Source: an uncultured Lentisphaeria bacterium
GTDB taxonomy: Bacteria; Verrucomicrobiota; Lentisphaeria; Victivallales; UBA1829
DNA: 33,511 bases
Direction of reading: 5' to 3'
NCBI GenBank assembly: GCA_949282305.1
Contig: CASDPB010000042.1
Location: forward strand, 1 to 33,511
A program made the position numbers and the translations under genes. Shown one piece after another: positions 24,649 to 32,775 of this stretch. How positions within the stretch are numbered: the first letter of the stretch is position 1; the number at the start of each line of letters is the position of its first letter. Below the pieces are notes generated by a model. The model saw only the letters and a program-made list of their open reading frames with translations, ran no database searches and had not been told where the DNA came from.

Positions 24649-25836
24649 TCATCCGTTCCTGCCTTCCGCTTCTTCAAATTCCGCTTTGACCCGCCCGCGG
24701 AACTTTTCATCCGTCAGGAAACGGAAGCCGACTTCTGCCATTGCCGCCGCGGCTTTGAGCGCCTGATCCAATGCGTATTCCGTTCCCGCCGCTTCGGCAA
24801 AATCCGTGGAGTGTCCGGCGATTTCGTGTTCCGCGATGCCGAAATAGGGATGAATGCCGGGGACTTCATGTGAAAAATCCCCGAAGTCGGAGGAGCCGCG
24901 CCCGGCACGCTTCGGAATGACGGGATTCAGCCCGAGTGCTTTCGCCGCATCAATGTAAACCGCATTCATTTCCCGATTCGGTCTGCGGCTCATGTAGGGC
25001 ACGTTGAACTGTGTGATCTTGCCGGTGGTTCCTGTCATGAGCTCCGCGCCGTGGATCATGTCGTGAAAACGGCGTTCCATTTTTTCGATCCATGTCTCGT
25101 CGGTGGAGCGCAGATAGAAACGGCATTTTGCGTAATCGGGAATGATGTTCGGTGCCTCGCCGCCGTTCACGATGATTCCGTGCAGACGTGATGTCTCCGG
25201 AAGCTGCTGTCTCCATGCGTTCAGGGCGTTGAAGAGCAGGAGAACCGCATCAAGTGCGTTGAGCCCCAGTTCCGGAGCTCCCGCCGCGTGTGCCGCTTTG
25301 CCGAAGAACTCCACGTCAAAGCGCCGGATCGCTGTGGAACCGGTGTCCGGCGTAGTTCTCCAGGAAGGATGAACCATCATTGCCGCGTCAATGCCGTCGA
25401 GACAATGCTCTTCAAGCATTCTGACTTTTCCGCCGCCGGATTCCTCGGCGGGCGTGCCGAGCAGAACGACATGTCCGGGGAGTCCGTGTTTTTCAAGCAG
25501 TTTTTTTACCGCATAGGCAGCCGCTGCCGCCGCCGTGCAGATGAGATTGTGTCCGCATCCGTGCCCGAGTTTCGGCAGGGCGTCGTATTCCGCGACAAAT
25601 GCGAATGCCGGGTTTCTCCCGCCGTGATCCGCCCGGTAGGCTGTTGCGATTCCGCAGTAAGGCGTCGTGACCTGGAAACCGAGTTCCCGCAGCAGTTCTG
25701 CCTGCTGTCCGCACGCAAAGACCTCCTTGTATGCCAGTTCGGGATGGTTCCAGATTGCTTTCGAGAGTTCCGCCCATTGTGCGCGTTTCTGCTCGATCAA
25801 AGAGCAGAGTTCCTGAAGACTGGTGTCATTTCGCAT
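24649..25836 (-). CDS. M20-family metallo-amidohydrolase (AbgB/HipO-like)
   Basis: 395 aa. Metal-binding features of the M20D group are visible: FVAEYDALPKLGHGCGHN near residues 80-97, GTPAEESGGGKV with the general-base Glu pair near 134, MMVHPSW, and GRGSSDFGDFSHEVPGIHPY near 320. A dimerisation lid domain spans about 185-300 (EFFGKAAHAAGAPELGLNAL). It cleaves an N-acyl or amide bond; p-aminobenzoyl-glutamate, hippurate-like or N-acyl amino acids are the usual substrates. No signal peptide is seen. AAAGGACGG precedes the ATG. A strong promoter and palindromic sites lie upstream, and the gene is transcribed alone, divergent from the second pseudopilin gene. Confidence 0.9.
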   Translation of the reverse strand: MRNDTSLQELCSLIEQKRAQWAELSKAIWNHPELAYKEVFACGQQAELLRELGFQVTTPYCGIATAYRADHGGRNPAFAFVAEYDALPKLGHGCGHNLICTAAAAAAYAVKKLLEKHGLPGHVVLLGTPAEESGGGKVRMLEEHCLDGIDAAMMVHPSWRTTPDTGSTAIRRFDVEFFGKAAHAAGAPELGLNALDAVLLLFNALNAWRQQLPETSRLHGIIVNGGEAPNIIPDYAKCRFYLRSTDETWIEKMERRFHDMIHGAELMTGTTGKITQFNVPYMSRRPNREMNAVYIDAAKALGLNPVIPKRAGRGSSDFGDFSHEVPGIHPYFGIAEHEIAGHSTDFAEAAGTEYALDQALKAAAAMAEVGFRFLTDEKFRGRVKAEFEEAEGRNG

Positions 25837-25862
25837 AAAAACCGTCCTTTGTTGTTTTGTCA

Positions 25863-25876
25863 GAACCGACCGGTTC
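25863..25876. promoter_or_regulatory. Palindromic operator candidate downstream of the M20 promoter
   Basis: GAACCGACCGGTTC is a perfect inverted repeat (6-base arms, 2-base centre) lying about 27 bases before the M20 start codon and a few bases after the predicted transcription start, a position suited to a repressor. Confidence 0.45.
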
Positions 25877-25890
25877 GCGTCAGATTCAGA

Positions 25891-25919
25891 AAATTACCAT
25901 GAAATCCGGCATTTGTCAA
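25891..25919 (-). promoter_or_regulatory. Strong promoter for the M20 gene
   Basis: On the minus strand TTGACA (25919-25914) and TAATTT (25896-25891) are spaced by 17 bases. The -35 hexamer overlaps the left arm of the inverted repeat at 25917-25947. Confidence 0.65.
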
Positions 25920-26026
25920 CCGGAATTTGAGAGAATCACGCCGGTTGGTTTGTACCGGAAATGTTTTCCTGCGCAGGATGGAGATTCCGCCATTTGATGA
26001 ACCGGGGGTTTTTTGAGGAAAACCGG
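25917..26026. promoter_or_regulatory. Cluster of AACCGG half-sites in a divergent promoter region
   Basis: CAACCGG at 25917-25923 and CCGGTTG at 25941-25947 form an inverted repeat with a 17-base centre. Further AACCGG copies occur at 26000-26005 and 26021-26026, and the same core makes the palindrome at 25863. A separate perfect palindrome, TCCTGCGCAGGA, sits at 25967-25978. No gene is seen in this stretch. Confidence 0.4.
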
Positions 26027-26088
26027 AAATTCCGTCTTGTATTTACCGGGAAAAAATGGTAGACTACCTGAAAACGGAGCTGGATATT

Positions 26089-26892
26089 ATGGAGAAAAGA
26101 AATTTTACGTTGCTGGAAATGCTGATGGTCGCGGCTGTCATCGCGATTCTTGCGGGACTTCTTTTCCCCGCACTGGCGTCCGCGCGCGCCAGAGGCGGAA
26201 AGACAGCCTGCATGAATCTGCTGAAGCAATACTCCCTCGCATCTTCGGCGTATGTGACCGATTACGGCGGATATTACCCCGACGTGCGGCATTATCTGGA
26301 GCCGGAGAGCGCGTTTGTCCGCTATTTCGGCAGCGGCGATGTGATGCCGGAAAAGATCGCCCGCTGTCCCGGAGACGCCGCCACTGAAGCGCTGCGCAGG
26401 GTGCCGCGCTGGAGAACTGCGGATCATGTCGGCTTCAAGGTCAGCATCGGCGGCTCCGCCTCCAATCTTTCCGATACGCAGATGCCGAGTTCCGAAGGAA
26501 TTGTCAGCGCATGGCGGCGCGCCGATCTGCCGTATATGGAGAAATATCCGGTTTCCAAGCGCGCCCTGTGGCTGGATTATCAGGCGGAGGAAGCGGTGTC
26601 CGATTCGGATTTCATGGAGTCGCCGCCGATGCTTGCCGGAGCCAGGACCGGGTATTCCACGATGAGCAATTTTGTTTTCCGGCATCCCGGAGGCACATCG
26701 AACATCGCCTATATGGACGGTCATGTCGGCGATATGCGCATTCTTGTGAAAACGGTTGACAACGGGCACCGTTTTGCCGGCTCCGTCAGCAACTTTGCCA
26801 ATTTCATGCATTATCCGTTCGGACCGCGTCCGGATAATGTCGCCGCGGGGCGCGGCACGGTCGCCGAATCCCCGCATGTATCGTATCATTAA
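26089..26892 (+). CDS. Pseudopilin-like protein with prepilin N-terminus and H-X8-DG motif
   Basis: 267 aa from the ATG at 26089, which has GGAG 9 bases upstream and yields the compact prepilin start MEKRNFTLLEMLMVAAVIAI; an ATG at 26056 would add 11 residues with no better site. After the membrane helix (ILAGLLFPALASARAR) come MNLLKQYSLASSAYVTDYGG and a variable middle, then HPGGTSNIAYMDGHVG, the H-X(n)-DG motif. It should be cut after the short leader and anchored in the inner membrane. Here the gene is first in a run with an ABC ATPase (11 bases downstream) and its permease. That pairing hints at a shared export or envelope role, which is inference. Confidence 0.88.
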   Translation: MEKRNFTLLEMLMVAAVIAILAGLLFPALASARARGGKTACMNLLKQYSLASSAYVTDYGGYYPDVRHYLEPESAFVRYFGSGDVMPEKIARCPGDAATEALRRVPRWRTADHVGFKVSIGGSASNLSDTQMPSSEGIVSAWRRADLPYMEKYPVSKRALWLDYQAEEAVSDSDFMESPPMLAGARTGYSTMSNFVFRHPGGTSNIAYMDGHVGDMRILVKTVDNGHRFAGSVSNFANFMHYPFGPRPDNVAAGRGTVAESPHVSYH

Positions 26893-26903
26893 GGAGAACC
26901 GAC

Positions 26904-27638
26904 ATGCTGAATCTGCCGCTTAAGATGGATCAGGTGATGAAAAGCTACTCCGGGAGAAGCGTGCTGCGCTCTCTTTCCCTTTGCGTGGAGCAGGGGGATT
27001 TCCTGGCTGTCATGGGGCCGAGCGGTTCGGGGAAAAGCACGCTTCTTCATGCCGCCGCCGGCTTGATCTCTGTTGACGCCGGCAGGATTGCCGTGGATGG
27101 GATTTTCCTGGATACTCTGGGGGATTCCGCGTTGAGTGAACTGCGCAGAAAAAAGATCGGGCTCGTGTTTCAGGCGTTCAACCTGATCCCGAACCTGACT
27201 GTCGGCGAGAACATCATGCTGCCGCTTCTTGCCGGAAGTTTTCAGCCGGACATAGCGCGTTACCGCACTCTGGCGGAACGGCTCGGCATCGCGGACAAGC
27301 TGGACCGTTTTCCATTGACGCTGAGCGGCGGGGAGCAGCAGCGCGCGGCGATCATGCGGGCTCTGCTGCCGGAACCGGCGCTGATCCTCGCCGATGAACC
27401 GACGGGAAGCCTGGATTCCGCGGCGGGAAGCGAACTGTGCGGACTCCTCAGGGAGCTCTGCCGGGAAAAAACGCACACAATCATCATGGTGACTCATGAA
27501 CCGTCGGTTGCGCTTGCCGCAAAGCATGTGCTGGTGCTGAAAGACGGTGTTTTTGCCGGAGAGATCGCGGATACGGCGGGGCTGACGGTGGACGCTCTTT
27601 CCGCAGAGTATCACCGGATACTGGAGAGCGCGGAATGA
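26904..27638 (+). CDS. ABC transporter ATP-binding protein (MacB/LolD-like)
   Basis: 244 aa. Walker [10 protein letters not shown] near residue 38, Q-loop in [18 protein letters not shown], signature [15 protein letters not shown], Walker [13 protein letters not shown] and switch histidine in MVTHEP. The sequence around the Q-loop is typical of the LolD/MacB/FtsE subfamily, which uses ATP to move lipoproteins, peptides or periplasmic substrates by mechanotransmission. AAGGAG precedes the ATG. Its TGA overlaps the permease ATG by ATGA, so ATPase and permease are translated together. Confidence 0.94.
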   Translation: MLNLPLKMDQVMKSYSGRSVLRSLSLCVEQGDFLAVMGPSGSGKSTLLHAAAGLISVDAGRIAVDGIFLDTLGDSALSELRRKKIGLVFQAFNLIPNLTVGENIMLPLLAGSFQPDIARYRTLAERLGIADKLDRFPLTLSGGEQQRAAIMRALLPEPALILADEPTGSLDSAAGSELCGLLRELCREKTHTIIMVTHEPSVALAAKHVLVLKDGVFAGEIADTAGLTVDALSAEYHRILESAE

Positions 27639-30328
27639 AAACCGCATTGCTCCTGGCTTTTCTGCGTCTGTGCCGTGCGCCGCTGCGTTCCTGTCTTGTG
27701 CTCCTGACAATCATCGTGACGGTCTGCATCGCGCTCTGGTTTGCCGCCGCCTACGACACTCTGATGGCGAATGCGGATCGTGACGCCGCCGTCATGACGG
27801 GCGATGCCGATCTGCTGCTTTTTCCACGCAGGACTGTCGTCAGCCGTCTGGACGAGGAGTTTCTTGCGGCGTTGAAGCGGGATTCCGCGGTCGGGTCTCT
27901 TGCCGTGTTTGCTCCCGTGGATGTGAATCTTGCGGGGAGGAAAGGCGGAGAGACTCCTCCGCCGATGTATGGACTGCCTCGCCGAACCCCTTCGCTGGTC
28001 GGGACGGACGCCGCGGAGCCGCCGCTTGAAATGACTGCCGGGCGGTGGCTTTCCGGGAAGCCCGGCGAGGCTGTCGCGGATGCGCAGACCGCAGCCCGGA
28101 ACCGCTGGAAACCGGGGTCTGTGATCCGGGTGCGTTCCTCCGCCGGGTTCTTCCAGTTCAGACTGGTCGGGATTATCGCCGAAAATCCTGCGGGAAAACG
28201 TTTTGCGACGATCTCGGATTCGGATGTCCTGCGTCCTCCTCCGTCGCGCGCGATCTATGCGGCGCTTGAAGATGCGCGGAGGTGCGCCGGCGGAAAACTC
28301 GATATCGCCTATGCTTCCCTGCGGCTGAACGTATCGCCTGAACTTTGGAAGGAACGTCTGAACATTGCGCATGTCCTGTGCTTTTCAAGGGAGGACATCC
28401 GTCGCGCCCTGCATGACGGCGCAAGCGCGGACAACGCCCGTATGCAGGTTTTCTCCGCGGGAAGCGTCAGTCTGCTGGTCGCTTTTTTCATCATATTTTC
28501 GGTTCTGAACATGGAAGTGGACGAACAGCGCAGACATTTTGCGATGCTCCGCATGGCGGGTTTTACGCGGAGACAGCTTTTCCTGATCCTGTTTTTCGAG
28601 GCTCTTTACTTTGCGCTTTCCTGTTGGATTTGCGGTCTTGGCGCGGGTGCGGCGCTGCTGAAACTTCTGGATCTTCCGCTTCATCTCGGATTCTGGAGCA
28701 TTGCGGTGAGCGGGATTTTCTCCTGCATCGCAACCCTCGGGGCGGCTCTGTTTCCCGCTTTGCGCGCGGCAGCCGTCATGCCGATGGATGCTTTTGTAAA
28801 GCAGGCTCCCGCGATGCCCGGAAAAACGTCCTGTCTCCTGTTCTGCGTCGGGGTGTTGCTTCTTCCGGTGAATCCGCTGATCGTGTTTCTGCCTGCGATC
28901 CCGGAGAATCTGCGGATTTTCCTGTACGGATTCCTCGGGTGTCCTGTTCAAGTTGCGGCATTCCTGCTGATGACGCCGCTGCTTCTCCGGGGGGTGGAAT
29001 GGTGTCTGCGCGGAATTTTCGCCTCTTTGTTCCGTCTGAATCCGCTTTTTTTCCGTTCGCAGCTGGATGCCGGCTTCCGTCGGGGCGCACTGTTGACAGC
29101 CGCTCTTTCCGCCGGACTCGGCTTCTATATGATGGTCGTGATCTGGAGCGCATCGCTTCTGCTGCCGTTCCTGCCGGGGACGTGGATGCCGGATCTGTTT
29201 GCCGTGATTGTCCCCGGCGGACTGAAAATCAGCGATGCGGCGATGGTGGAGAAGTTTTCCGGCGTGGAGAAGGCGCTTCCTGTTGCGGTCGAGCAGGTGA
29301 AGCTAGCCGGGGATTTGACCGGAAGCCGGAAACGGAAGAATGTGGTAAGGCAGGACAACGTTGTTTTCATGGGGCTGGATGTTGCCGCCGCGTATGAGGG
29401 GAAGGAGGCTCTCCTGCCGTTTGTCTATCTGGAGCCGGACGGGGAACGCGCGCTGAAACTGTTGAAAACTGGAGGGAATTACTGTCTGATTCCGGAACAT
29501 TTCGCGCTTGTGACCGGACTGCGAAGCGGCGATTCCTTCGATGTGATTCCGCCGGATGCGCCGGAGAAGCGTCTCCGCTATACTGTGGCGGGGGTGATTG
29601 AGTTCAAAGGCTGGCACTGGTTCTCCAAGATGTCCGGCACGCGCCGCCATGAATCGCGAACCGCCGCGATGCTGTTCGGCAGTTATGAAAATATTGCACG
29701 CAATTTCAATTTGGACCGCGTGAATTTCATCTGGATGAATCTGAACGGAAAGGCGTCGGAAAAGGAGCTGCGCAGGGAGCTTTATGCGCTTGCCGCACAG
29801 AATCGCGGTGAAAAATACCATATTGCCGGTGGGGGCGGAGGGGAGATTTCACAGGAATACGTCAAACTGGTGTCGCGCGATTTCCTGAAACATTCGATTC
29901 TGAGCCGGACGGAACAGGTTGTCAACGGGATGCTGAATCTGCCGCTGGTGATTTTGTGTGCGACGACGCTTGCCGTGGCTTCCGCGGCATTCGGCGCGGT
30001 TCACGCGCGGCGATGCGAACTCCGGGTCATGCGCATGGTCGGATTGTCCGCTTTCGGGGCTGTCCGGCTGGTGCTTGCGGAATTTCTGCTGATCGGGATG
30101 GCAGCATCGGCTGTGAGTCTGCTGTTCGGGATTTTTTCCGGCATATGCAGTGCGCAGATGGCTTCGAGTCTGAGCTTTTTCGGCGGCATGGGGTGGAACT
30201 TCTCGATTCCGTGGGGGCGGGTCATGACGGGCTGTCTGACTGCGCTCGGTGTCTGTTTCGCCGGAACCCTGATTCCCGCTCTGCTTCAGGTGAGGCGGAA
30301 ATTCTTTGACTGCGGTAATGAGGAATGA
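27635..30328 (+). CDS. FtsX-like ABC transporter permease, two-module form
   Basis: 897 aa. Hydrophobic segment near residues 16-40 (VLLTIIVTVCIALWFAAAY), a soluble extracytoplasmic domain to about 280, three helices near 283-385, several more helices near 395-515, a second soluble domain to about 770, and three closing helices, the last including CLTALGVCFAGTLIPALLQV. This is the duplicated FtsX layout (about 10 helices) of long permeases such as YbbP-like and some Lol-like exporters. The first helix bundle carries the coupling-type stretch FAMLRMAGFTRRQLFLIL, mirrored by LRVMRMVGLSAFGAVRLVL in the second. It would be powered by the upstream ATPase. The substrate is unknown; proximity to the pseudopilin is the only clue. 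Confidence 0.87.
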   Translation: MKTALLLAFLRLCRAPLRSCLVLLTIIVTVCIALWFAAAYDTLMANADRDAAVMTGDADLLLFPRRTVVSRLDEEFLAALKRDSAVGSLAVFAPVDVNLAGRKGGETPPPMYGLPRRTPSLVGTDAAEPPLEMTAGRWLSGKPGEAVADAQTAARNRWKPGSVIRVRSSAGFFQFRLVGIIAENPAGKRFATISDSDVLRPPPSRAIYAALEDARRCAGGKLDIAYASLRLNVSPELWKERLNIAHVLCFSREDIRRALHDGASADNARMQVFSAGSVSLLVAFFIIFSVLNMEVDEQRRHFAMLRMAGFTRRQLFLILFFEALYFALSCWICGLGAGAALLKLLDLPLHLGFWSIAVSGIFSCIATLGAALFPALRAAAVMPMDAFVKQAPAMPGKTSCLLFCVGVLLLPVNPLIVFLPAIPENLRIFLYGFLGCPVQVAAFLLMTPLLLRGVEWCLRGIFASLFRLNPLFFRSQLDAGFRRGALLTAALSAGLGFYMMVVIWSASLLLPFLPGTWMPDLFAVIVPGGLKISDAAMVEKFSGVEKALPVAVEQVKLAGDLTGSRKRKNVVRQDNVVFMGLDVAAAYEGKEALLPFVYLEPDGERALKLLKTGGNYCLIPEHFALVTGLRSGDSFDVIPPDAPEKRLRYTVAGVIEFKGWHWFSKMSGTRRHESRTAAMLFGSYENIARNFNLDRVNFIWMNLNGKASEKELRRELYALAAQNRGEKYHIAGGGGGEISQEYVKLVSRDFLKHSILSRTEQVVNGMLNLPLVILCATTLAVASAAFGAVHARRCELRVMRMVGLSAFGAVRLVLAEFLLIGMAASAVSLLFGIFSGICSAQMASSLSFFGGMGWNFSIPWGRVMTGCLTALGVCFAGTLIPALLQVRRKFFDCGNEE

Positions 30329-30390
30329 GAAATGTCCTTTTTATCGGACGGTGTGATAAACGGGGATTTATATTATAATGAGGAAATATG

Positions 30391-30951
30391 ATGTTAGGAT
30401 TGAAAAGAGGAACGGTAAAATTGGTCTCTCATCAGGAAGAATGGAGTGGAGAAGCTGAAAATATGATCCGTTTGCTGAGACGGCTTTTGGGTAATATTCC
30501 GATTGATATTCAGCACATCGGAAGCACTGCCATTTTTTCGATCCACGCAAAACCGATTATTGATATTGCCGTTGCCGTACATAACTTGAATGATATCCTG
30601 CCTTATATTGAAGTGCTGAAACGGCATAATATTGTTTTCCGGGGAGAAATGGTCGCTGGAGAAATATTGTTTGCAGTGGGCAATGATGAGATGCGGACCC
30701 ATCATATTCACATTGTTAAATGGAATGGTGCGGAATGGAACAATTATATTAATTTTCGGGATTACTTGAATGCGCATCCGGAAAAGGCAGCTTTATATGA
30801 TATTTGCAAACAGAAACTGGCAATGCAGTTTCCCAATGACAGAAAAAGTTATACCGCGGGCAAGGAGGAGATGATACTGCATTTGCTGTCTGAAGCCGGA
30901 ATTTGGAGGGCGGCAGCTCAACTTCCTGATGAATCGCGGCAAAAACATTGA
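30391..30951 (+). CDS. GrpB/UPF0157 family protein
   Basis: 186 aa from the ATG at 30391, preferred over 30388 because the GAGGAA site then has normal spacing. IDIQHIGSTAIFSIHAKPIIDIAV near residue 45 is the GrpB signature (GST/S and the D-X-D-like IIDIAV, as in nucleotidyltransferases), followed by HHIHIVKWNGAEWNNYINFRDYL, which matches the family's HLHV...W...L.FRDYL pattern. GrpB proteins belong to the nucleotidyltransferase superfamily and are often on mobile or accessory DNA; the reaction is uncertain. The gene is visibly more AT-rich than its neighbours, suggesting transfer. Confidence 0.88.
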   Translation: MLGLKRGTVKLVSHQEEWSGEAENMIRLLRRLLGNIPIDIQHIGSTAIFSIHAKPIIDIAVAVHNLNDILPYIEVLKRHNIVFRGEMVAGEILFAVGNDEMRTHHIHIVKWNGAEWNNYINFRDYLNAHPEKAALYDICKQKLAMQFPNDRKSYTAGKEEMILHLLSEAGIWRAAAQLPDESRQKH

Positions 30952-30975
30952 ATTTGCAATGAACCGGCTTATATT
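30948..30975 (+). promoter_or_regulatory. Candidate promoter with overlapping inverted repeat
   Basis: TTGAAT at 30948-30953 and TATATT at 30970-30975 are 16 bases apart. ATTTGCAA at 30952-30959 and TTGCAAAT at 30978-30985 form an 8-base inverted repeat around the -10 region. It would drive the secreted repeat-protein gene at 31008. Confidence 0.4.
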
Positions 30976-31007
30976 CCTTGCAAATGGAAAGAATATGGAG
31001 GAATGTC

Positions 31008-32108
31008 ATGATGAAAAAACTGTTGTTGTGTCTGGCTCTGGGATTTGCCGCCGTTTGTTCTGCGGAGGATTCGGCGTTTCGGAAAGGCGCCGCTTATCTG
31101 CTCACCCGGCAGGGACAGGACGGTTCATGGGGACGGCATCCCGCAATTACGGGGTTGGTCTGCATGGCGCTGAACGGCATTCATGAGGAAGCCGTGGAAA
31201 AGGGGCGCGCCTATCTGCTGAAGCATGTCCAGAAGGACGGTTCGATCTGGCTTGCGGGGCGTCGCCGGGAATATCCGACTTACACGACGGCAATCGCGCT
31301 GGCGGCGCTGGCGGTGATGAACCGCAGGGAGGATGAAGCCGTCATGCGCAACGCCCGCAAGTGGCTCCTGACTTTACAGAACAGCGATCCGGAATCCCAG
31401 AATTACGGCGGGTTCGGCTACGGTCCCGATCCGCGCGGCGCGGCGCATGTCGATCTTTCCAATACCCAGTGGGTTGCCGAGGCGCTTTACCTGACGGAAC
31501 ATCTGGATCGCGAACCGGAGGCGAAGTCGTCCGGAGATACGGAGAAAGCCGATCTTGCATGGGAGAAGCTCGACCGTTTCCTGAGCAGGGTTCAGCATCT
31601 GCCGGAAACAAACAAAGAGACATGGGTCGTTTCCGACCGGAACGATCCGAACTACGGCGGCTTCATCTACAGACTGGACGAGAATGCGTCGCATGATATG
31701 AAGACGGGACTTCCGCAGACACTCCGTTCCTATGGCAGCATGACCTATGCCGGACTCAAAAGCATGATTTATGCAAGGGTAGGGAAAGACGATCCGCGCG
31801 TAAAGGCCGCGGCTGCATGGGCGGCAAAGCATTATACCGTCGATGAAAATCCCGGAGTCGGCGCGAACGGACTGTTCTATTATCTCCAGACCTTTGCCAA
31901 GGCGAATTCCGCGCTCGGAGAGGATGCTGTCGTGACTCCCGACGGGAAAAAACATGACTGGCGCGCCGATCTGAAAAGAAAATTATCCTCATCACAGCGG
32001 CGGGACGGCAGCTGGATCAATGAAAAATCCGGGCGCTGGATGGAGTCCATGCCCGAACTCGTGACCGCTTATGCGCTTCTTGCGCTGAGGGTTGCGGAAC
32101 AGCAGTGA
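31008..32108 (+). CDS. Secreted prenyltransferase/squalene-oxidase-repeat protein
   Basis: 366 aa from the ATG at 31008, which follows GGAGG at good spacing and starts a clear signal peptide (MMKKLLLCLALGFAAVCSA, cut before EDS). The mature part repeats units with QDGSWG, QKDGSIW, NYGGFGYGP, NYGGFIYRL and QRRDGSWIN, the pattern of alpha/alpha-toroid proteins related to squalene-hopene cyclases and prenyltransferase beta subunits. No DXDD cyclase motif is seen, so a terpene cyclase role is unlikely; such exported proteins are common in Planctomycetes and Lentisphaerota, with unknown function. Its stop overlaps a GTG codon of the next gene's frame, but that gene's better start is 23 bases on. 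Confidence 0.82.
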   Translation: MMKKLLLCLALGFAAVCSAEDSAFRKGAAYLLTRQGQDGSWGRHPAITGLVCMALNGIHEEAVEKGRAYLLKHVQKDGSIWLAGRRREYPTYTTAIALAALAVMNRREDEAVMRNARKWLLTLQNSDPESQNYGGFGYGPDPRGAAHVDLSNTQWVAEALYLTEHLDREPEAKSSGDTEKADLAWEKLDRFLSRVQHLPETNKETWVVSDRNDPNYGGFIYRLDENASHDMKTGLPQTLRSYGSMTYAGLKSMIYARVGKDDPRVKAAAAWAAKHYTVDENPGVGANGLFYYLQTFAKANSALGEDAVVTPDGKKHDWRADLKRKLSSSQRRDGSWINEKSGRWMESMPELVTAYALLALRVAEQQ

Positions 32109-32131
32109 AAATTTTGAGAAAGGAGCTTGAA

Positions 32132-32596
32132 ATGGCGATTGAAAAAGTCAGGGAATATTTGAAACAATTCGGTGCGGATGGGCGCATCCGGGAACTTGCG
32201 GAGTCCAGTGCGACTGTTGAACTCGCGGCACAGGCTCTGCACTGTGAACCGCGGAGAATTGCGAAAACATTGTCGTTTCATCTGGATGACCGCGTGATCC
32301 TGATCGTAGCGGCGGGCGATGCCAGAATTGACAACAAAAAATACAAGGAACAGTTCGGCAGGAAGGCGAAGATGCTTGCCGGAGAGGAAGCGGAACCGCT
32401 GACGGGACATGCCGTGGGAGGTGTCTGTCCTTTTGCGGTGAAGGAAGGTGTTTCAATTTATCTGGATGTATCCCTGAAACGCTTTGAGACCGTATTTCCG
32501 GCGTGCGGCAGTGCGAACAGTGCCATTGAATTGAGTCTGGATGAGCTTGAGCGGTTTTCCGGTTCATCCCAGTGGATTGATGTCTGCAAACTGTAA
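32132..32596 (+). CDS. YbaK/EbsC-family aminoacyl-tRNA deacylase
   Basis: 154 aa from the ATG at 32132, preceded by AAAGGAG at 6 bases; the open frame reaches 32105 with GTG but lacks that site. The family core is present: RRIAKTLSFHLDDRVILIV with the conserved Lys44, DNKKYKEQFG, and GHAVGGVCPFAVKEGVSIYLD, the last holding the G-X-C-P-F loop that shapes the substrate pocket. These proteins hydrolyse mischarged tRNA, most often Cys-tRNA(Pro). The gene follows the repeat-protein gene closely and is probably on the same transcript. Confidence 0.92.
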   Translation: MAIEKVREYLKQFGADGRIRELAESSATVELAAQALHCEPRRIAKTLSFHLDDRVILIVAAGDARIDNKKYKEQFGRKAKMLAGEEAEPLTGHAVGGVCPFAVKEGVSIYLDVSLKRFETVFPACGSANSAIELSLDELERFSGSSQWIDVCKL

Positions 32597-32623
32597 AAGT
32601 CTCCCAGCTTCGCGCCGGTGTTC

Positions 32624-32640
32624 AGTGGCTAGTGGCTAGC
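32624..32640. repeat. Short tandem AGTGGCT repeats
   Basis: Two direct copies of AGTGGCT (32624-32630, 32631-32637) just downstream of the deacylase gene and next to a transposase remnant. It resembles the AGTGGTCAG run at 19504. Confidence 0.5.
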
Positions 32641-32655
32641 TCGTGTCGTCAATAT

Positions 32656-32763
32656 TTAAAAGTCCAAGCCGCAATACAGCAGAATCCCTGCCTTCATCCC
32701 TGCTTTTTCCGCTTTCTCGACAATTGCGTCCGAATCATAACCGCGATCTGCCGGAGGACACAA
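32656..32763 (-). pseudogene. IS5-like transposase remnant
   Basis: In one minus-strand frame 36 codons read LCPPADRGYDSDAIVEKAEK then AGMKAGI before diverging and stopping at 32656. ADRGYDSDAIVE is the conserved region around the second catalytic Asp of IS4/IS5-type DDE transposases, where the usual continuation is a PP-rich, basic stretch. Neither the rest of the transposase nor terminal repeats are visible, so only a scar remains. It continues in frame with the end of the HEAT-repeat gene, whose stop lies 13 bases upstream on that strand. Confidence 0.7.
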
Positions 32764-32775
32764 CCTGGAATATTT

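Noticed and set aside
30374-30379. TATAAT upstream of the GrpB gene as a promoter
   Set aside because: It lies only about 12 bases before the start codon and has no -35 partner at 15-18 bases; it would leave the ribosome-binding site outside the transcript.
31008-32108. Terpene cyclase function for the prenyltransferase-repeat protein
   Set aside because: The repeats are present, but no DXDD motif is seen and the protein has a signal peptide and is too short for a squalene-hopene cyclase.
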